Shown in pieces: positions 1 through 8,665 of a stretch of DNA of 43,740 nt. Below the pieces are notes generated by a model. The model made no database searches, was not told the origin of the DNA, and was given only the letters and a program-made list of their open reading frames with translations. Both the position numbers and the translations under genes were made by a program. Source of the DNA: a virus; the IMG/VR virus record IMGVR_UViG_3300006874_000029, positions 1 to 43,740 of that record, one strand, 5' to 3'. Numbering within the stretch: position 1 is the stretch's first letter; each line of letters opens with the position of its first letter.

Positions 1-1
1 T

Positions 2-79
2 CTTGCCGAATTTGAAGAAACTCAAAGAAAAAAGAAAGAGAAGGCAAAAGAGAAAAGAATGCAGAATAAGGAAGTATAA
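2..79 (+). CDS. C-terminal end of an unrecognised gene (5' truncated)
   Basis: An open frame enters from the left edge and stops at the TAA at 77-79, giving about 25 residues dominated by Lys, Glu and Arg (from LAEFEETQ to NKEV). It ends 6 bp before the gp47 start, as expected for the upstream member of the same operon. The highly charged tail looks like the end of a helical or coiled-coil protein. Too little is visible to assign a function. Confidence 0.5.
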   Translation, partial: LAEFEETQRKKKEKAKEKRMQNKEV

Positions 80-85
80 TTTATA

Positions 86-1111
86 ATGAAAATTGCATTG
101 ATTACGGACACCCATTTTGGTGCCCGAGGCGACTCTATTCTATTTCATAATTATTTTTTGGAATTCTATGATAATGTCTTTTTCCCTTATCTTGATGAAA
201 ATGAAATTGACACGGTTATTCATTTGGGTGATGTAACCGATAGACGAAAGTTTATTAACTATAATATCTTAGATGGGTTTAAAAGTAGATTTATTGAGCG
301 TCTTAAGAAGTACGACACATATTTCATCATTGGTAATCATGATGTGTATTATAAGAATACAAATCGCATTAACTCAATGGAACAGTTATTTGGTGATGAA
401 TTAAAAATTTATACTGAAACTACAACTCTAAATTTTGACGGAACCGATGTATGTTTTATTCCTTGGATTAATTCAGAAAATTATGATAACACAATATCTC
501 ATTTAAAGAAAACCAAAGCAAAAATTGCGATGGGACATCTTGAAATCGCAGGATTTGAAATGGGCGCAGGATTGATGTGTCATGATGGCATGGATAAAAA
601 ATTATTCAAGAATTTCGATATTGTGATGTCTGGCCACTTCCATCACAAATCTCACAACGGAAACATTCATTACTTAGGGAATCCATATGAAATTACATGG
701 GTTGATTGTAATGATAAAAGAGGTTTTCATATTTTTGACACTGAAACATTAGAACTAGAACACATTATAAACCCATATAAAATGTTTCATAAAGTTTATT
801 ATGATGAAGATAAGAAACTTTCTGCAAGTAAATACAAAGACAAATATGTTAAGTTAATTGTAAAAAATAGAACAGACTCCTATAAGTTTGATGTTTTTGT
901 GGACGAACTTTACAGGAATGAAGTTGCTGATTTGTCGATTGTTGATGATTCGACTGAATGGGATTTTGAAGAGGCATCTGATATTGATGCAACCGAAGAT
1001 ACAATGTCACTATTGACAAATTATATTGATAATTACGAAATCGATGTAGATAAAAACAAGTTAAAGGGTATCATGCAAGACTTGTATGTTTCTGCATTGA
1101 GAGGTGTGTAG
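86..1111 (+). CDS. 47: gp47-like recombination endonuclease subunit (SbcD/Mre11 family)
   Basis: This is the nuclease subunit of the phage Mre11/Rad50-type complex, which processes DNA ends for recombination-dependent replication and helps degrade host DNA. The calcineurin-like phosphoesterase motifs appear in order: D8-x-H10 (TDTHFG), GDVTDRR near residue 50, GNHD near 84, MGHLE near 150 and SGHFHHKS near 182. At 341 residues it matches T4 gp47 (about 340). It stops directly before the gp46 start, so the two subunits are translationally coupled. ATG at 86 follows a GAAGTATAAT stretch with a weak Shine-Dalgarno. Family assignment is secure; function rests on T4 knowledge. Confidence 0.96.
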   Translation: MKIALITDTHFGARGDSILFHNYFLEFYDNVFFPYLDENEIDTVIHLGDVTDRRKFINYNILDGFKSRFIERLKKYDTYFIIGNHDVYYKNTNRINSMEQLFGDELKIYTETTTLNFDGTDVCFIPWINSENYDNTISHLKKTKAKIAMGHLEIAGFEMGAGLMCHDGMDKKLFKNFDIVMSGHFHHKSHNGNIHYLGNPYEITWVDCNDKRGFHIFDTETLELEHIINPYKMFHKVYYDEDKKLSASKYKDKYVKLIVKNRTDSYKFDVFVDELYRNEVADLSIVDDSTEWDFEEASDIDATEDTMSLLTNYIDNYEIDVDKNKLKGIMQDLYVSALRGV

Positions 1112-2830
1112 ATGATTGAATTTAAAAAGATTAGATGGAAAAACTTTTTATCGACAGGCGACAATTTTACAGAGATACAACTAAACAGGACTTCATCAAC
1201 TTTAATTGTTGGAGAGAACGGCGCCGGCAAATCTACTATACTGGATGCTCTTACATTTGGACTCTTTGGCAAACCTTTCCGTAAAATTAACAAACCACAA
1301 CTTGTCAATACTGTAAATGAAAAAGATTGTGTGATCGAAATTGAGTTTTCGATAGGTAAACGAGAGTATTTGGTAAGACGAGCGATCAAACCAAACAAGT
1401 TCGAAGTTTATATCGATGGTAAGATGTTAGACCAAGACTCTAAAATTAGAGATAGTCAAATTTATCTAGAAGAAAATATTCTTAAACTAAATTTTAAATC
1501 TTTTACCCAAACAGTTATTTTGGGCAGTGCAACCTTTGTTCCTTTCATGCAATTGAATTCAAATGATCGAAGAGATATTATCGAAGATATTCTCGACATC
1601 AAAATATTTTCTGCCATGAATGAAATTCTTAAAACAAAATCTACATCACTGAAAGATGAATTGTTTGAGAATGAAAAGGAGAGAGAATTACAAGATTATA
1701 AAATTGATTTGCAAGAAAGAAACATTCAACAGTTGAATGAAGATAAGTCTGCATCTATCAAACAGAACAAAACGAAAATTAAAGACAAGAGACTTCAACA
1801 GAAAAAAATACTATCTGAAAACGAAGAGTATGATAGTCAATTAAACACACTTGCACTTTCGATTGGTGATGAAGTAAAGGCATTAACAAAGAATAAAAAA
1901 TTAGAAAAGTTAGACACTCAACTGCACAATAATATTTCTAAAATAGAAGGTGATATTAATTGGTTTGAGAGTAAAGATGTTTGTCCTTCATGTCAACAAG
2001 ATATTGAAGATGAACATAAACACGAAATAATCTCTTCTAAAAATACTAAGAAAGAAGAAATAGAGAGTGCCTTATTGGATCTTCAAAAAGAGTTAGATAC
2101 GACACAAGAAAGAATACAAGAAATCGAGACTATTAAAAAGGAAATACTAGAGTTAAACAATAAGAAGAGCTCTAACATGAACACCTTTTCGTTTATCCAA
2201 GATAGTATCGATGAAATTGAAAAAGAAATCGAAGATGCAGAAAACAATAATGACAATATGATTTCTTTAGAGGATGAGTTGAAAGAACTTAGAAAACTAG
2301 CAAAGGATTTAGACTCCAAGAGAAGAGAATTAGTAGATACTAGAAATTATTATAATGTTGCCTCTCAGTTTCTAAAGGATACTGGAGTAAAGACTTCTAT
2401 TGTAAAATACTATTTACCAATTATGAATAAGTTGATAAACAAGTATTTACAAGAAATGGATTTTTATATTAATTTTACCTTAGATGAAAAATTCTCTGAA
2501 AATATTAAGTCTAGAGCAAGGGAAAACTTTACATATCCTTCTTTCTCTGAAGGTGAAAAAATGCGTATTGACCTTGCACTTCTGTTTACTTGGAGAGAAA
2601 TCGCTCGTATGAAGAATAGTGTCAACACCAATCTTCTTATTCTTGATGAAGTATTTGATAGTTCTTTGGATGCAACTGGTACAGATGAATTTTTAAAACT
2701 GCTAAATACTTTAGGTGGTAACAATGTTTTTGTTATCAGTCATAAGGGTGATATATTATATGACAAGTTCCACAGTGTTGTTAGATTTGAAAAGGTAAAA
2801 GGATTTAGTAGGATTGGACAAAATACATAA
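1112..2830 (+). CDS. 46: gp46-like recombination ATPase subunit (SbcC/Rad50 family)
   Basis: This is the ABC-type ATPase partner of gp47. Visible features are Walker A GENGAGKST at residues 34-42, a long Lys/Glu-rich coiled coil (about 160-420) interrupted by a zinc hook CPSC at 291-294, the ABC signature SFSEGEKMR near 479 and Walker B LLILDEVFD near 510. At 572 residues it is close to T4 gp46 (560). The ATG directly abuts the gp47 stop, and its TAA overlaps the next ATG by one base. The complex would act at DNA ends in the cytoplasm of the infected cell. Confidence 0.96.
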   Translation: MIEFKKIRWKNFLSTGDNFTEIQLNRTSSTLIVGENGAGKSTILDALTFGLFGKPFRKINKPQLVNTVNEKDCVIEIEFSIGKREYLVRRAIKPNKFEVYIDGKMLDQDSKIRDSQIYLEENILKLNFKSFTQTVILGSATFVPFMQLNSNDRRDIIEDILDIKIFSAMNEILKTKSTSLKDELFENEKERELQDYKIDLQERNIQQLNEDKSASIKQNKTKIKDKRLQQKKILSENEEYDSQLNTLALSIGDEVKALTKNKKLEKLDTQLHNNISKIEGDINWFESKDVCPSCQQDIEDEHKHEIISSKNTKKEEIESALLDLQKELDTTQERIQEIETIKKEILELNNKKSSNMNTFSFIQDSIDEIEKEIEDAENNNDNMISLEDELKELRKLAKDLDSKRRELVDTRNYYNVASQFLKDTGVKTSIVKYYLPIMNKLINKYLQEMDFYINFTLDEKFSENIKSRARENFTYPSFSEGEKMRIDLALLFTWREIARMKNSVNTNLLILDEVFDSSLDATGTDEFLKLLNTLGGNNVFVISHKGDILYDKFHSVVRFEKVKGFSRIGQNT

Positions 2831-3483
2831 TGACAAGTAAATTATTATTAGGTGATTACAAAGAATGGATTGGTGAGTTGGAATATGATTATCTTTTTAC
2901 AAGTCCACCAGATTTTGAAGAAATAGGTATAGATCCATCTAAACCAGACCTTTATCAAGATTTTTTAATTGAAGTTTTTAGTGCTGCAAAACCAAAAAGT
3001 AATGCATTTACTGTTGCCTTTACCGACAGAAAATACAATGGAACTATTGTACCCAAATCTAGTATTCTGAAACACTCAATGAGTTGTTTGGGTTATAAAT
3101 TACTGACCCATAAGATATGGGTTAAGAGTGATAAAGTTGATTTATATAGATTGACATACGGTAATGTAATGACTTTTGGTAAAGGTAAAGTGAAACAATA
3201 CATGTCAAAAGAATTTAAACCAGATGTATGGTTCGATGGATATGGTGAAAAATATAAAAAATATTCATATGGAATGCCAATATCTATTGCAAAAAGATGC
3301 ATTTTGAATTATACTAAAGAGAATGATATAGTTTATGATCCTTTTATGGGTAGTGGCACAACTGCAGTTGCATGTATTAGAAGTGATAGACAATATTATG
3401 GTTCGGAACTTTTACGAAAGACATATCTTTTATCTCTTGAGAGAATTGCAGACGAACGCAACACAGTGATTGGACATTTTTGA
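2830..3483 (+). CDS. DNA methyltransferase, N4/N6 type, beta-class motif order
   Basis: A 217-residue putative S-adenosylmethionine-dependent amino-methyltransferase acting on DNA. The catalytic motif TSPPDF is at 24-29 and the SAM-binding motif YDPFMGSGTT is at 169-178. Catalytic motif before SAM motif is the beta-class order, with a possible target-recognition region between. The fourth catalytic residue is Asp (SPPD) rather than the usual aromatic Y/F/W, with Phe following, so activity should be checked. Its start overlaps the gp46 stop (TAATG), and it is followed with one-base overlap by a second, unrelated methyltransferase. Target base and sequence cannot be predicted. Confidence 0.8.
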   Translation: MTSKLLLGDYKEWIGELEYDYLFTSPPDFEEIGIDPSKPDLYQDFLIEVFSAAKPKSNAFTVAFTDRKYNGTIVPKSSILKHSMSCLGYKLLTHKIWVKSDKVDLYRLTYGNVMTFGKGKVKQYMSKEFKPDVWFDGYGEKYKKYSYGMPISIAKRCILNYTKENDIVYDPFMGSGTTAVACIRSDRQYYGSELLRKTYLLSLERIADERNTVIGHF

Positions 3484-4814
3484 TGAAGACAGATAGTAAC
3501 AAAGAACTTTATAATTTTTTAAAAACCATTACGAATGAAAATAGATTGCCTGTTATGGATAGTACACTGTTTACTATTGCGACAGAAAAATATGGTCGTG
3601 ATGTTTTTAGATCAACGGTTGCAGAGTACATAACAACCGAAAAACCTCTATTTCCATATAAAGAGTTTTCATATGATGAACTTGTTTCTAAATTTAGAAA
3701 ATTAAAGTCTGCAGATTATTCGGACTATATTTCTCCAGTAGAAAACTTACAAAAAGAGGTTATTGAAAAATACGATGATTACAAATATTCTTTTAAAGAA
3801 TATGGTATTGGATTGATTGATGCCCCATCCGTTTTCAATGAAGTGAGTGATTATTTCCAAAACAAAGAAAGAATGTCCTGTGGTTCCTATGGGTATAAAT
3901 CACCAGTAGATAGGTGGAACGAGGGTGATAACATTTGGGGTGTGCTAGGCCCCATCTGGCGAGGTGTGAACGATAGTTGGGAATTAACTAACAAACAGTA
4001 CATGATGGCGTTTAGACTCGGTACATACATTGCTACGCAGTTTAAACCGTTAGTTGCAAAGTGCATATATGAAATGACTTCCGCAAAGAGAGTTTTGGAT
4101 ACTTCGATGGGTTGGGGAGATAGACTTGCAGGATTCTTTTGTTCTAATGCAACACTTTATATTGGTTGTGATCCAAATCCAAACACATTCAAGAATTATA
4201 AAATTCAGGCACAAGAATACTCTAAGTTAATAGGTAACGCTTATAAAATCGTAGATAAAGAAGATTATTTCGCACTTTATGGTGATAAGAAAACTTGTGT
4301 ATTTTATCGTTGTGGTGCAGAGAATCTGCCTTGGCATGATATTGGTGACATTGATTGTGCATTTACTTCGCCTCCATATTTTTCAACAGAAAGATATAAT
4401 GAAGGTGGAGAACATTCCGAAGATCAATCTTGGGCAAAATTTAATGAATATGAAGCATGGAGAGATGATTTTTATTTACCAGTATCTCAAAACACCTTCG
4501 ATTCTCTTAGAAGTGGTGGACATATGTTGATAAACATCATGGATCCCAAGATTAAGGGTAAAAGGTATCGTTCTGGTGATGAACTTGTGGATATGTTGAG
4601 TGATTCGTTTACTGGACAGGTTGGTATGCGAATTATGCAAAGGCCACAAGGAAAGGCGGTGTTTTCTGATGAAGATGGCAACTTCGATAAAGAAAAAATG
4701 AATACCTTTATGAATAAAATTTATATGGAAAATGTCTGGTGTTTTCAAAAGGATAAGGACGATTTCGACATGTTTAGACATAAAAGAGTGATAAGTTTAG
4801 ATAGTTTTTTTTAA
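3483..4814 (+). CDS. DNA methyltransferase with possible clamp-binding tail
   Basis: A 443-residue protein with the SAM-binding motif (DTSMGWGDR, from D206) ahead of a catalytic TSPPYF motif (T295 to F300). This is the opposite motif order to its neighbour and typical of N6-adenine or N4-cytosine methylases. The N-terminal 200 residues are not recognised and may hold target recognition. The C-terminus, VISLDSFF, resembles the hydrophobic/acidic tail by which T4-type polymerases bind the sliding clamp. I chose the ATG at 3483 (TGATG overlap with the upstream stop) over the TTG one codon earlier. It probably modifies phage DNA to evade or replace host methylation; that role is inferred. Confidence 0.8.
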   Translation: MKTDSNKELYNFLKTITNENRLPVMDSTLFTIATEKYGRDVFRSTVAEYITTEKPLFPYKEFSYDELVSKFRKLKSADYSDYISPVENLQKEVIEKYDDYKYSFKEYGIGLIDAPSVFNEVSDYFQNKERMSCGSYGYKSPVDRWNEGDNIWGVLGPIWRGVNDSWELTNKQYMMAFRLGTYIATQFKPLVAKCIYEMTSAKRVLDTSMGWGDRLAGFFCSNATLYIGCDPNPNTFKNYKIQAQEYSKLIGNAYKIVDKEDYFALYGDKKTCVFYRCGAENLPWHDIGDIDCAFTSPPYFSTERYNEGGEHSEDQSWAKFNEYEAWRDDFYLPVSQNTFDSLRSGGHMLINIMDPKIKGKRYRSGDELVDMLSDSFTGQVGMRIMQRPQGKAVFSDEDGNFDKEKMNTFMNKIYMENVWCFQKDKDDFDMFRHKRVISLDSFF

Positions 4815-4821
4815 AAAGTGC

Positions 4822-4850
4822 TTGACAAACCCCCTATAATATGAGATCAT
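4822..4850 (+). promoter_or_regulatory. Sigma70-like early promoter with a second TATAAT
   Basis: TTGACA at 4822-4827 is followed at 17 bp by GATCAT (4845-4850), a weak -10. A perfect TATAAT lies only 7 bp downstream at 4835-4840. The 15 bases AAAAAGTGCTTGACA are identical to those at 41053-41067. ATATGA/TCATAT (4839-4844, 4850-4855) forms an inverted repeat over the -10. It would drive the vWA gene starting at 4888. Confidence 0.7.
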
Positions 4851-4887
4851 CATATAGTGATTTGGTTCTTTATATGGGATTTTTGAT

Positions 4888-7140
4888 ATGAATGATGTTG
4901 TGATGTTCACAAAGAATTCGAAAAGTCTTCTTGCTAAACTAATGGCAGAAGAAGACATTTCGGTTCAACACAAGAATATTGAGACTGCTTACTTTGATGT
5001 AAAAAATCGTGTTCTTGCCCTCCCTCTTTGGAAAGATATGTCTGGTACACTTTATGACCTGTTGGTAGGACATGAGGTGGGACATGCTTTATATACTCCT
5101 TCAGAAGACGGTGTTTTAGAAAATGCAATCAAACGTTCTAACAAAGCGTTTGTTAATGTTGTAGAAGATGCTCGAATTGAAAAATTGATGAAACGAAAGT
5201 TTCCTGGCTTGCGTTCATCTTTCTTCAAAGGTTATGATGAACTTCATGACAAAGACTTTTTCGGAATTCAACAATCCGATTTCGGTAATATGTCATTTAT
5301 CGATAAAATCAATGTGTTCTTTAAGTACCCTTCGAACCAGTATGATCTAAAGGGTTACTTTACTACAGAAGAACTTCCATATGTAAAAATGGTTGCAGAA
5401 ACTGAAACATTTGCAGAAGTTGCGGATGTTGCAGAAAAAATCTTTAACTTCATTTCTGAGAAAGTAAAAGAAGAAAAAGAAAATCAAATGCAAAATTCTG
5501 TTTCACCATCCGATGAAGAAGAAAATCCAGATGCACAAAGTATTGATATTTCTTCTGACAGTTCTGAAGAGACTGATGGTGATGGTGATGCTGATCAGGA
5601 AAAAAATTCAGAAAACGAAAATGATAACGAAGGTTCTGAATCTTCTTCAGAAGAAAAAGTTTCTGCAAATGGTGATAATATAGAACCATCAGATAGTGAA
5701 GAAAAATCTACATCATCTACCAGTGAGAAAGAAGGTGGCTCTGGAATTAATGACAAAGAGTTTGTTTCTCAGACAGCAACCGACCTTGCAGATGCACTTA
5801 AAGAATTGATAGATCATGAAGCATCTATCACATATATTGATATTCCAAAATTCAATGCAAATGATTATATTACTCAATGGACAGAAGTGCGTGATGATCT
5901 TGCAAAGAAGTTGAATATGAGTTTGATTACAACTGAAAAAATGAAGAACTACTGGACAAACTCATATACTAATCTTCTTGCAAAACATAACAAAACAATT
6001 TCTTATCTTGTAAAAGAATTTGAAATGAAGAAGTCTGCAGATGAGTATGCGAAAAGTTATATTGCGAAGTCTGGTAATATCAACTCCAACAAACTTTGGA
6101 GTTTCCAGTTGAATGACGATATCTTTAAAAAGAAAAATGTCATTCCAGAAGGCAAAAACCATGGTATGGTTATGCTTGTTGACTGGTCAGGTTCTATGCA
6201 TCGTCAGTTGGTTAAGACGGTAGAACAAACAATTATTCTTGCAACCTTTTGCCGCCGTGTTGGAATTCCTTTTGAGGTTTACAACTTCAGTGATCAAAAT
6301 CGTTCTAAAGTTGACAAATATGAAATTTTGGAATCGCTAGAAGTAGGTGAACATGTTTTGAGTCCAAATGTAAAACTTCATTGCATGTTGTCTCATAAAA
6401 TGAAAAAGTCTGAATTCTATGAAGCATGTCGGCAATATATCAATCTTGCATATGCAAATGTATATCATATTTATGGTATAACTTATGAACTGGATCAATA
6501 CCGTATGGGTGGAACTCCTCTTAACGATTCTTTGATTATTCTTGATAAAGTAGTAGGTAAGTTTCGCAAAGAAAACTCAGTGCAGAAAATGAGTTTTGTA
6601 GTTCTGACAGATGGTGAGGCAGGAGATCATTTCCAATATATTGATGAAACTCCTGATGGACAAAAGTGGATTTCTCATAAAGGATTTTCTTGGCGCCGGA
6701 CTCACAATTCTAGTACAGTTTTTGTAAAGGACAAGAATACAGGAACATTCTTTTCATATGATACAAAAAAACATACTCAAACTGATGCATATTTGAATTA
6801 TATGAAAAATAAACATAATGCCTCTTCTATTGGGTTTTATGTTGTGAATAATCTTCGGGACTTAAAATCTGCTATCTACAATTACATGGGTAGAAATACA
6901 GTCTGGAATGATTATTCAAAATACCTAAAAGAGTCTCGTACAAATGGTTTTTTGACAGCTACTAAGTGTGGATATGATGAATACTACATTCTTGATATGC
7001 GTAACCAAGGTAGTGAAGATGAATTGGAAGTTAGTGATGATATGACTAATGCAAAAATTGCAAAACAGTTTGCAAAATTCCAATCTAAGAAAAAAACCAG
7101 TCGCCAACTTCTAAATAAATTTGTTGATTTGGTGAAATAA
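4888..7140 (+). CDS. vWA-domain protein with HExxH motif (CobT-like partner of a MoxR ATPase)
   Basis: A 750-residue protein. Residues 61-66 carry a metallopeptidase-like HEVGH (H62, E63, H66). A Ser/Glu/Asp-rich linker (about 195-290) follows, then a helical region and a C-terminal von Willebrand A domain with a complete MIDAS: DWSGSM from D432, GGTPL near 540 and LTDGE near 572. The acidic linker plus vWA layout resembles CobT of aerobic cobaltochelatase, and the next gene is a CobS/MoxR-like ATPase, a pairing found in marine T4-like phages. A cobalamin role is not supported here. A MoxR-vWA remodelling machine, perhaps with protease activity, fits better. It has its own early promoter, and GGGA lies 8 bp before the ATG. 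Confidence 0.85.
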   Translation: MNDVVMFTKNSKSLLAKLMAEEDISVQHKNIETAYFDVKNRVLALPLWKDMSGTLYDLLVGHEVGHALYTPSEDGVLENAIKRSNKAFVNVVEDARIEKLMKRKFPGLRSSFFKGYDELHDKDFFGIQQSDFGNMSFIDKINVFFKYPSNQYDLKGYFTTEELPYVKMVAETETFAEVADVAEKIFNFISEKVKEEKENQMQNSVSPSDEEENPDAQSIDISSDSSEETDGDGDADQEKNSENENDNEGSESSSEEKVSANGDNIEPSDSEEKSTSSTSEKEGGSGINDKEFVSQTATDLADALKELIDHEASITYIDIPKFNANDYITQWTEVRDDLAKKLNMSLITTEKMKNYWTNSYTNLLAKHNKTISYLVKEFEMKKSADEYAKSYIAKSGNINSNKLWSFQLNDDIFKKKNVIPEGKNHGMVMLVDWSGSMHRQLVKTVEQTIILATFCRRVGIPFEVYNFSDQNRSKVDKYEILESLEVGEHVLSPNVKLHCMLSHKMKKSEFYEACRQYINLAYANVYHIYGITYELDQYRMGGTPLNDSLIILDKVVGKFRKENSVQKMSFVVLTDGEAGDHFQYIDETPDGQKWISHKGFSWRRTHNSSTVFVKDKNTGTFFSYDTKKHTQTDAYLNYMKNKHNASSIGFYVVNNLRDLKSAIYNYMGRNTVWNDYSKYLKESRTNGFLTATKCGYDEYYILDMRNQGSEDELEVSDDMTNAKIAKQFAKFQSKKKTSRQLLNKFVDLVK

Positions 7141-7143
7141 TTT

Positions 7144-7182
7144 CCAAAAACTATTGACAACCCTAGTAGTTTTTGGTATTAT
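7144..7182 (+). promoter_or_regulatory. Sigma70-like early promoter within a perfect 10-bp inverted repeat
   Basis: TTGACA at 7154-7159, a 17-bp spacer and TATTAT at 7177-7182 form a good sigma70 promoter for the MoxR gene. CCAAAAACTA (7144-7153) and TAGTTTTTGG (7167-7176) are perfect inverted repeats. They flank the -35 and end exactly at the -10, so a dimeric regulator bound there would block the promoter. As RNA, read-through from the upstream gene would form the same hairpin, but no U-tract follows it. Confidence 0.75.
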
Positions 7183-7229
7183 GTACTTGTAATGATGATT
7201 TGTGAAACCTTCCCTGTGGAGAATATATA

Positions 7230-8372
7230 ATGTGGAATAAAGACAAAAAGGTAGAGTTCCTTTCAAAACTCCAAACCAAGTATGGCAATGTTGTTCGTAA
7301 AAAAGACATCCTTGCAGAGGCAGAACAGTTTGGTGAGGCAATCCCTCAATGGTTGTGTAAAACACAAAACCGCCAAGGACATGGTTCCTATAATGTAAGT
7401 AATGTGTTCAACATGCTTACAGGAAATGTTGTTCCTATTACAAAAACAAAAAAATCGGCGATGTCCATGCCAGAACGTCATACAGAATCATTGGTTCCAG
7501 AAAAAGATCCAAACTTCGTTAAGTTTGGATTCTACAATGATATGAAAAAGATTCTTTCATCAAAAATCTTTTATCCTGTTTTCATTACTGGACTTTCTGG
7601 AAACGGTAAAACCTACGGTTCACAACAACTTTGCGCTCAACTAAAACGTGAGTGTATTACAGTTCCAATTACTATCGAAACTGATGAGTCAGATTTGTTG
7701 GGGGATAAAACCCTTGTTGACGGTAATGTAGTCTTCTCGCAAGGCCCTGTTGTTGATGCAATGGAACGTGGCGCTGTTCTTATTCTTGATGAAATTGACC
7801 TTGCATCAAATAAGATTATGTGTCTCCAGTCTATTATTGATGGTAAAGGTGTTTACCTAAAGAAAGATAACCGCATGGTTCGCCCTGCGCCTGGATTTAC
7901 AGTGATTGCAACTGCAAACACAAAAGGTAAAGGTTCTGATGATGGACGGTTTATCGGTACTAACGTTCTGAATGAGGCGTTCTTGGAACGATTCAAAGTT
8001 ACCTTTGAACAGGAATATCCTACTCAATCGGTAGAGAAGAAAATTCTTACAAACCATCTTACTTCCTTTGGTAAGGTAGGTTCTGAAGAAACAAAAATCA
8101 TAGAAGACCTAACTACTTGGGCCTCTGCGATTCGCCGAACCTTTGAAGAAGGTGGTATCGATGAAATCATTTCTACTCGCCGTCTAGTTCATATTGTTGA
8201 AACATATTCAATCTTTGGTGATGTGTTCAAGGCAGTAGAACTTTGTACAAATCGATTTGATGAAGATACAAAATCATCGTTTGTTGACCTGTTCACCAAG
8301 ATTAACGGTGGTGAAGATGTCACAAACATGGGAACGAATGATGAAGAACTATTCAATGAGGAACCATTTTGA
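7230..8372 (+). CDS. cobS: MoxR/CobS-like AAA+ ATPase
   Basis: A 380-residue AAA+ protein with Walker A GLSGNGKTY at 121-129 and Walker B LILDEID at 184-190, followed by the sensor region ATANTKGKG. The N-terminal 110 residues are variable and may bind a substrate or the vWA partner. It resembles the genes annotated cobS in T4-like cyanophages, and MoxR ATPases work with vWA proteins such as the upstream gene product. A GGAG lies about 10 bp before the ATG, and the gene has its own promoter. Its stop overlaps the TTG start of the next gene. The ATPase family is clear, but a true cobaltochelatase function is doubtful because no cobalamin genes are present. Confidence 0.9.
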   Translation: MWNKDKKVEFLSKLQTKYGNVVRKKDILAEAEQFGEAIPQWLCKTQNRQGHGSYNVSNVFNMLTGNVVPITKTKKSAMSMPERHTESLVPEKDPNFVKFGFYNDMKKILSSKIFYPVFITGLSGNGKTYGSQQLCAQLKRECITVPITIETDESDLLGDKTLVDGNVVFSQGPVVDAMERGAVLILDEIDLASNKIMCLQSIIDGKGVYLKKDNRMVRPAPGFTVIATANTKGKGSDDGRFIGTNVLNEAFLERFKVTFEQEYPTQSVEKKILTNHLTSFGKVGSEETKIIEDLTTWASAIRRTFEEGGIDEIISTRRLVHIVETYSIFGDVFKAVELCTNRFDEDTKSSFVDLFTKINGGEDVTNMGTNDEELFNEEPF

Positions 8373-8665
8373 TAGATTATAAGTTCAACGAAGATGTATT
8401 GCTCGAAGAGATTCGGGCATACATCGATAATACATACAACCAACACTATTCGCAAGGCAAATTCCAATCGACCGAATTCATTATGGATAATGGTTTAGGC
8501 GAAGGATTTTGTTTAGGAAATGTATTGAAATATACACAAAGATATGGTAAAAAGGGATCACCAGAAGATTATAGAAAAGATATATTGAAGGTGATCCACT
8601 ATGGTTTACTGGCATTACATAATCATGATTTAACTTATGGAGAAAATATAAATGAGATTGAGTGA
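8369..8665 (+). CDS. DUF3310-like small protein
   Basis: A 98-residue protein. The stretch GFCLGNVLKYTQRYGKKG and the following helix resemble the conserved core of the small phage DUF3310 family, which is often found near nucleotide-metabolism genes and has no established function. The start is TTG at 8369, inside the MoxR stop region, with GAGG about 8 bp upstream. The next in-frame Met is near residue 39, which would remove a third of the protein. It overlaps the clamp gene by 14 bp, so its translation is linked to the replisome operon. Confidence 0.65.
   Translation: MIDYKFNEDVLLEEIRAYIDNTYNQHYSQGKFQSTEFIMDNGLGEGFCLGNVLKYTQRYGKKGSPEDYRKDILKVIHYGLLALHNHDLTYGENINEIE

Noticed and set aside
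4804-4812. T-run at the end of the methyltransferase gene as a terminator
   Set aside because: No stable hairpin precedes it. The T-run is explained by the Phe-Phe codons and the stop region, as at the end of the polymerase gene.
4888-8372. A cobalamin cobaltochelatase (CobS/CobT) reading of the vWA-MoxR pair
   Set aside because: There is no CobN or other cobalamin gene, and the vWA protein has an HExxH motif. A general MoxR-vWA machine fits better.
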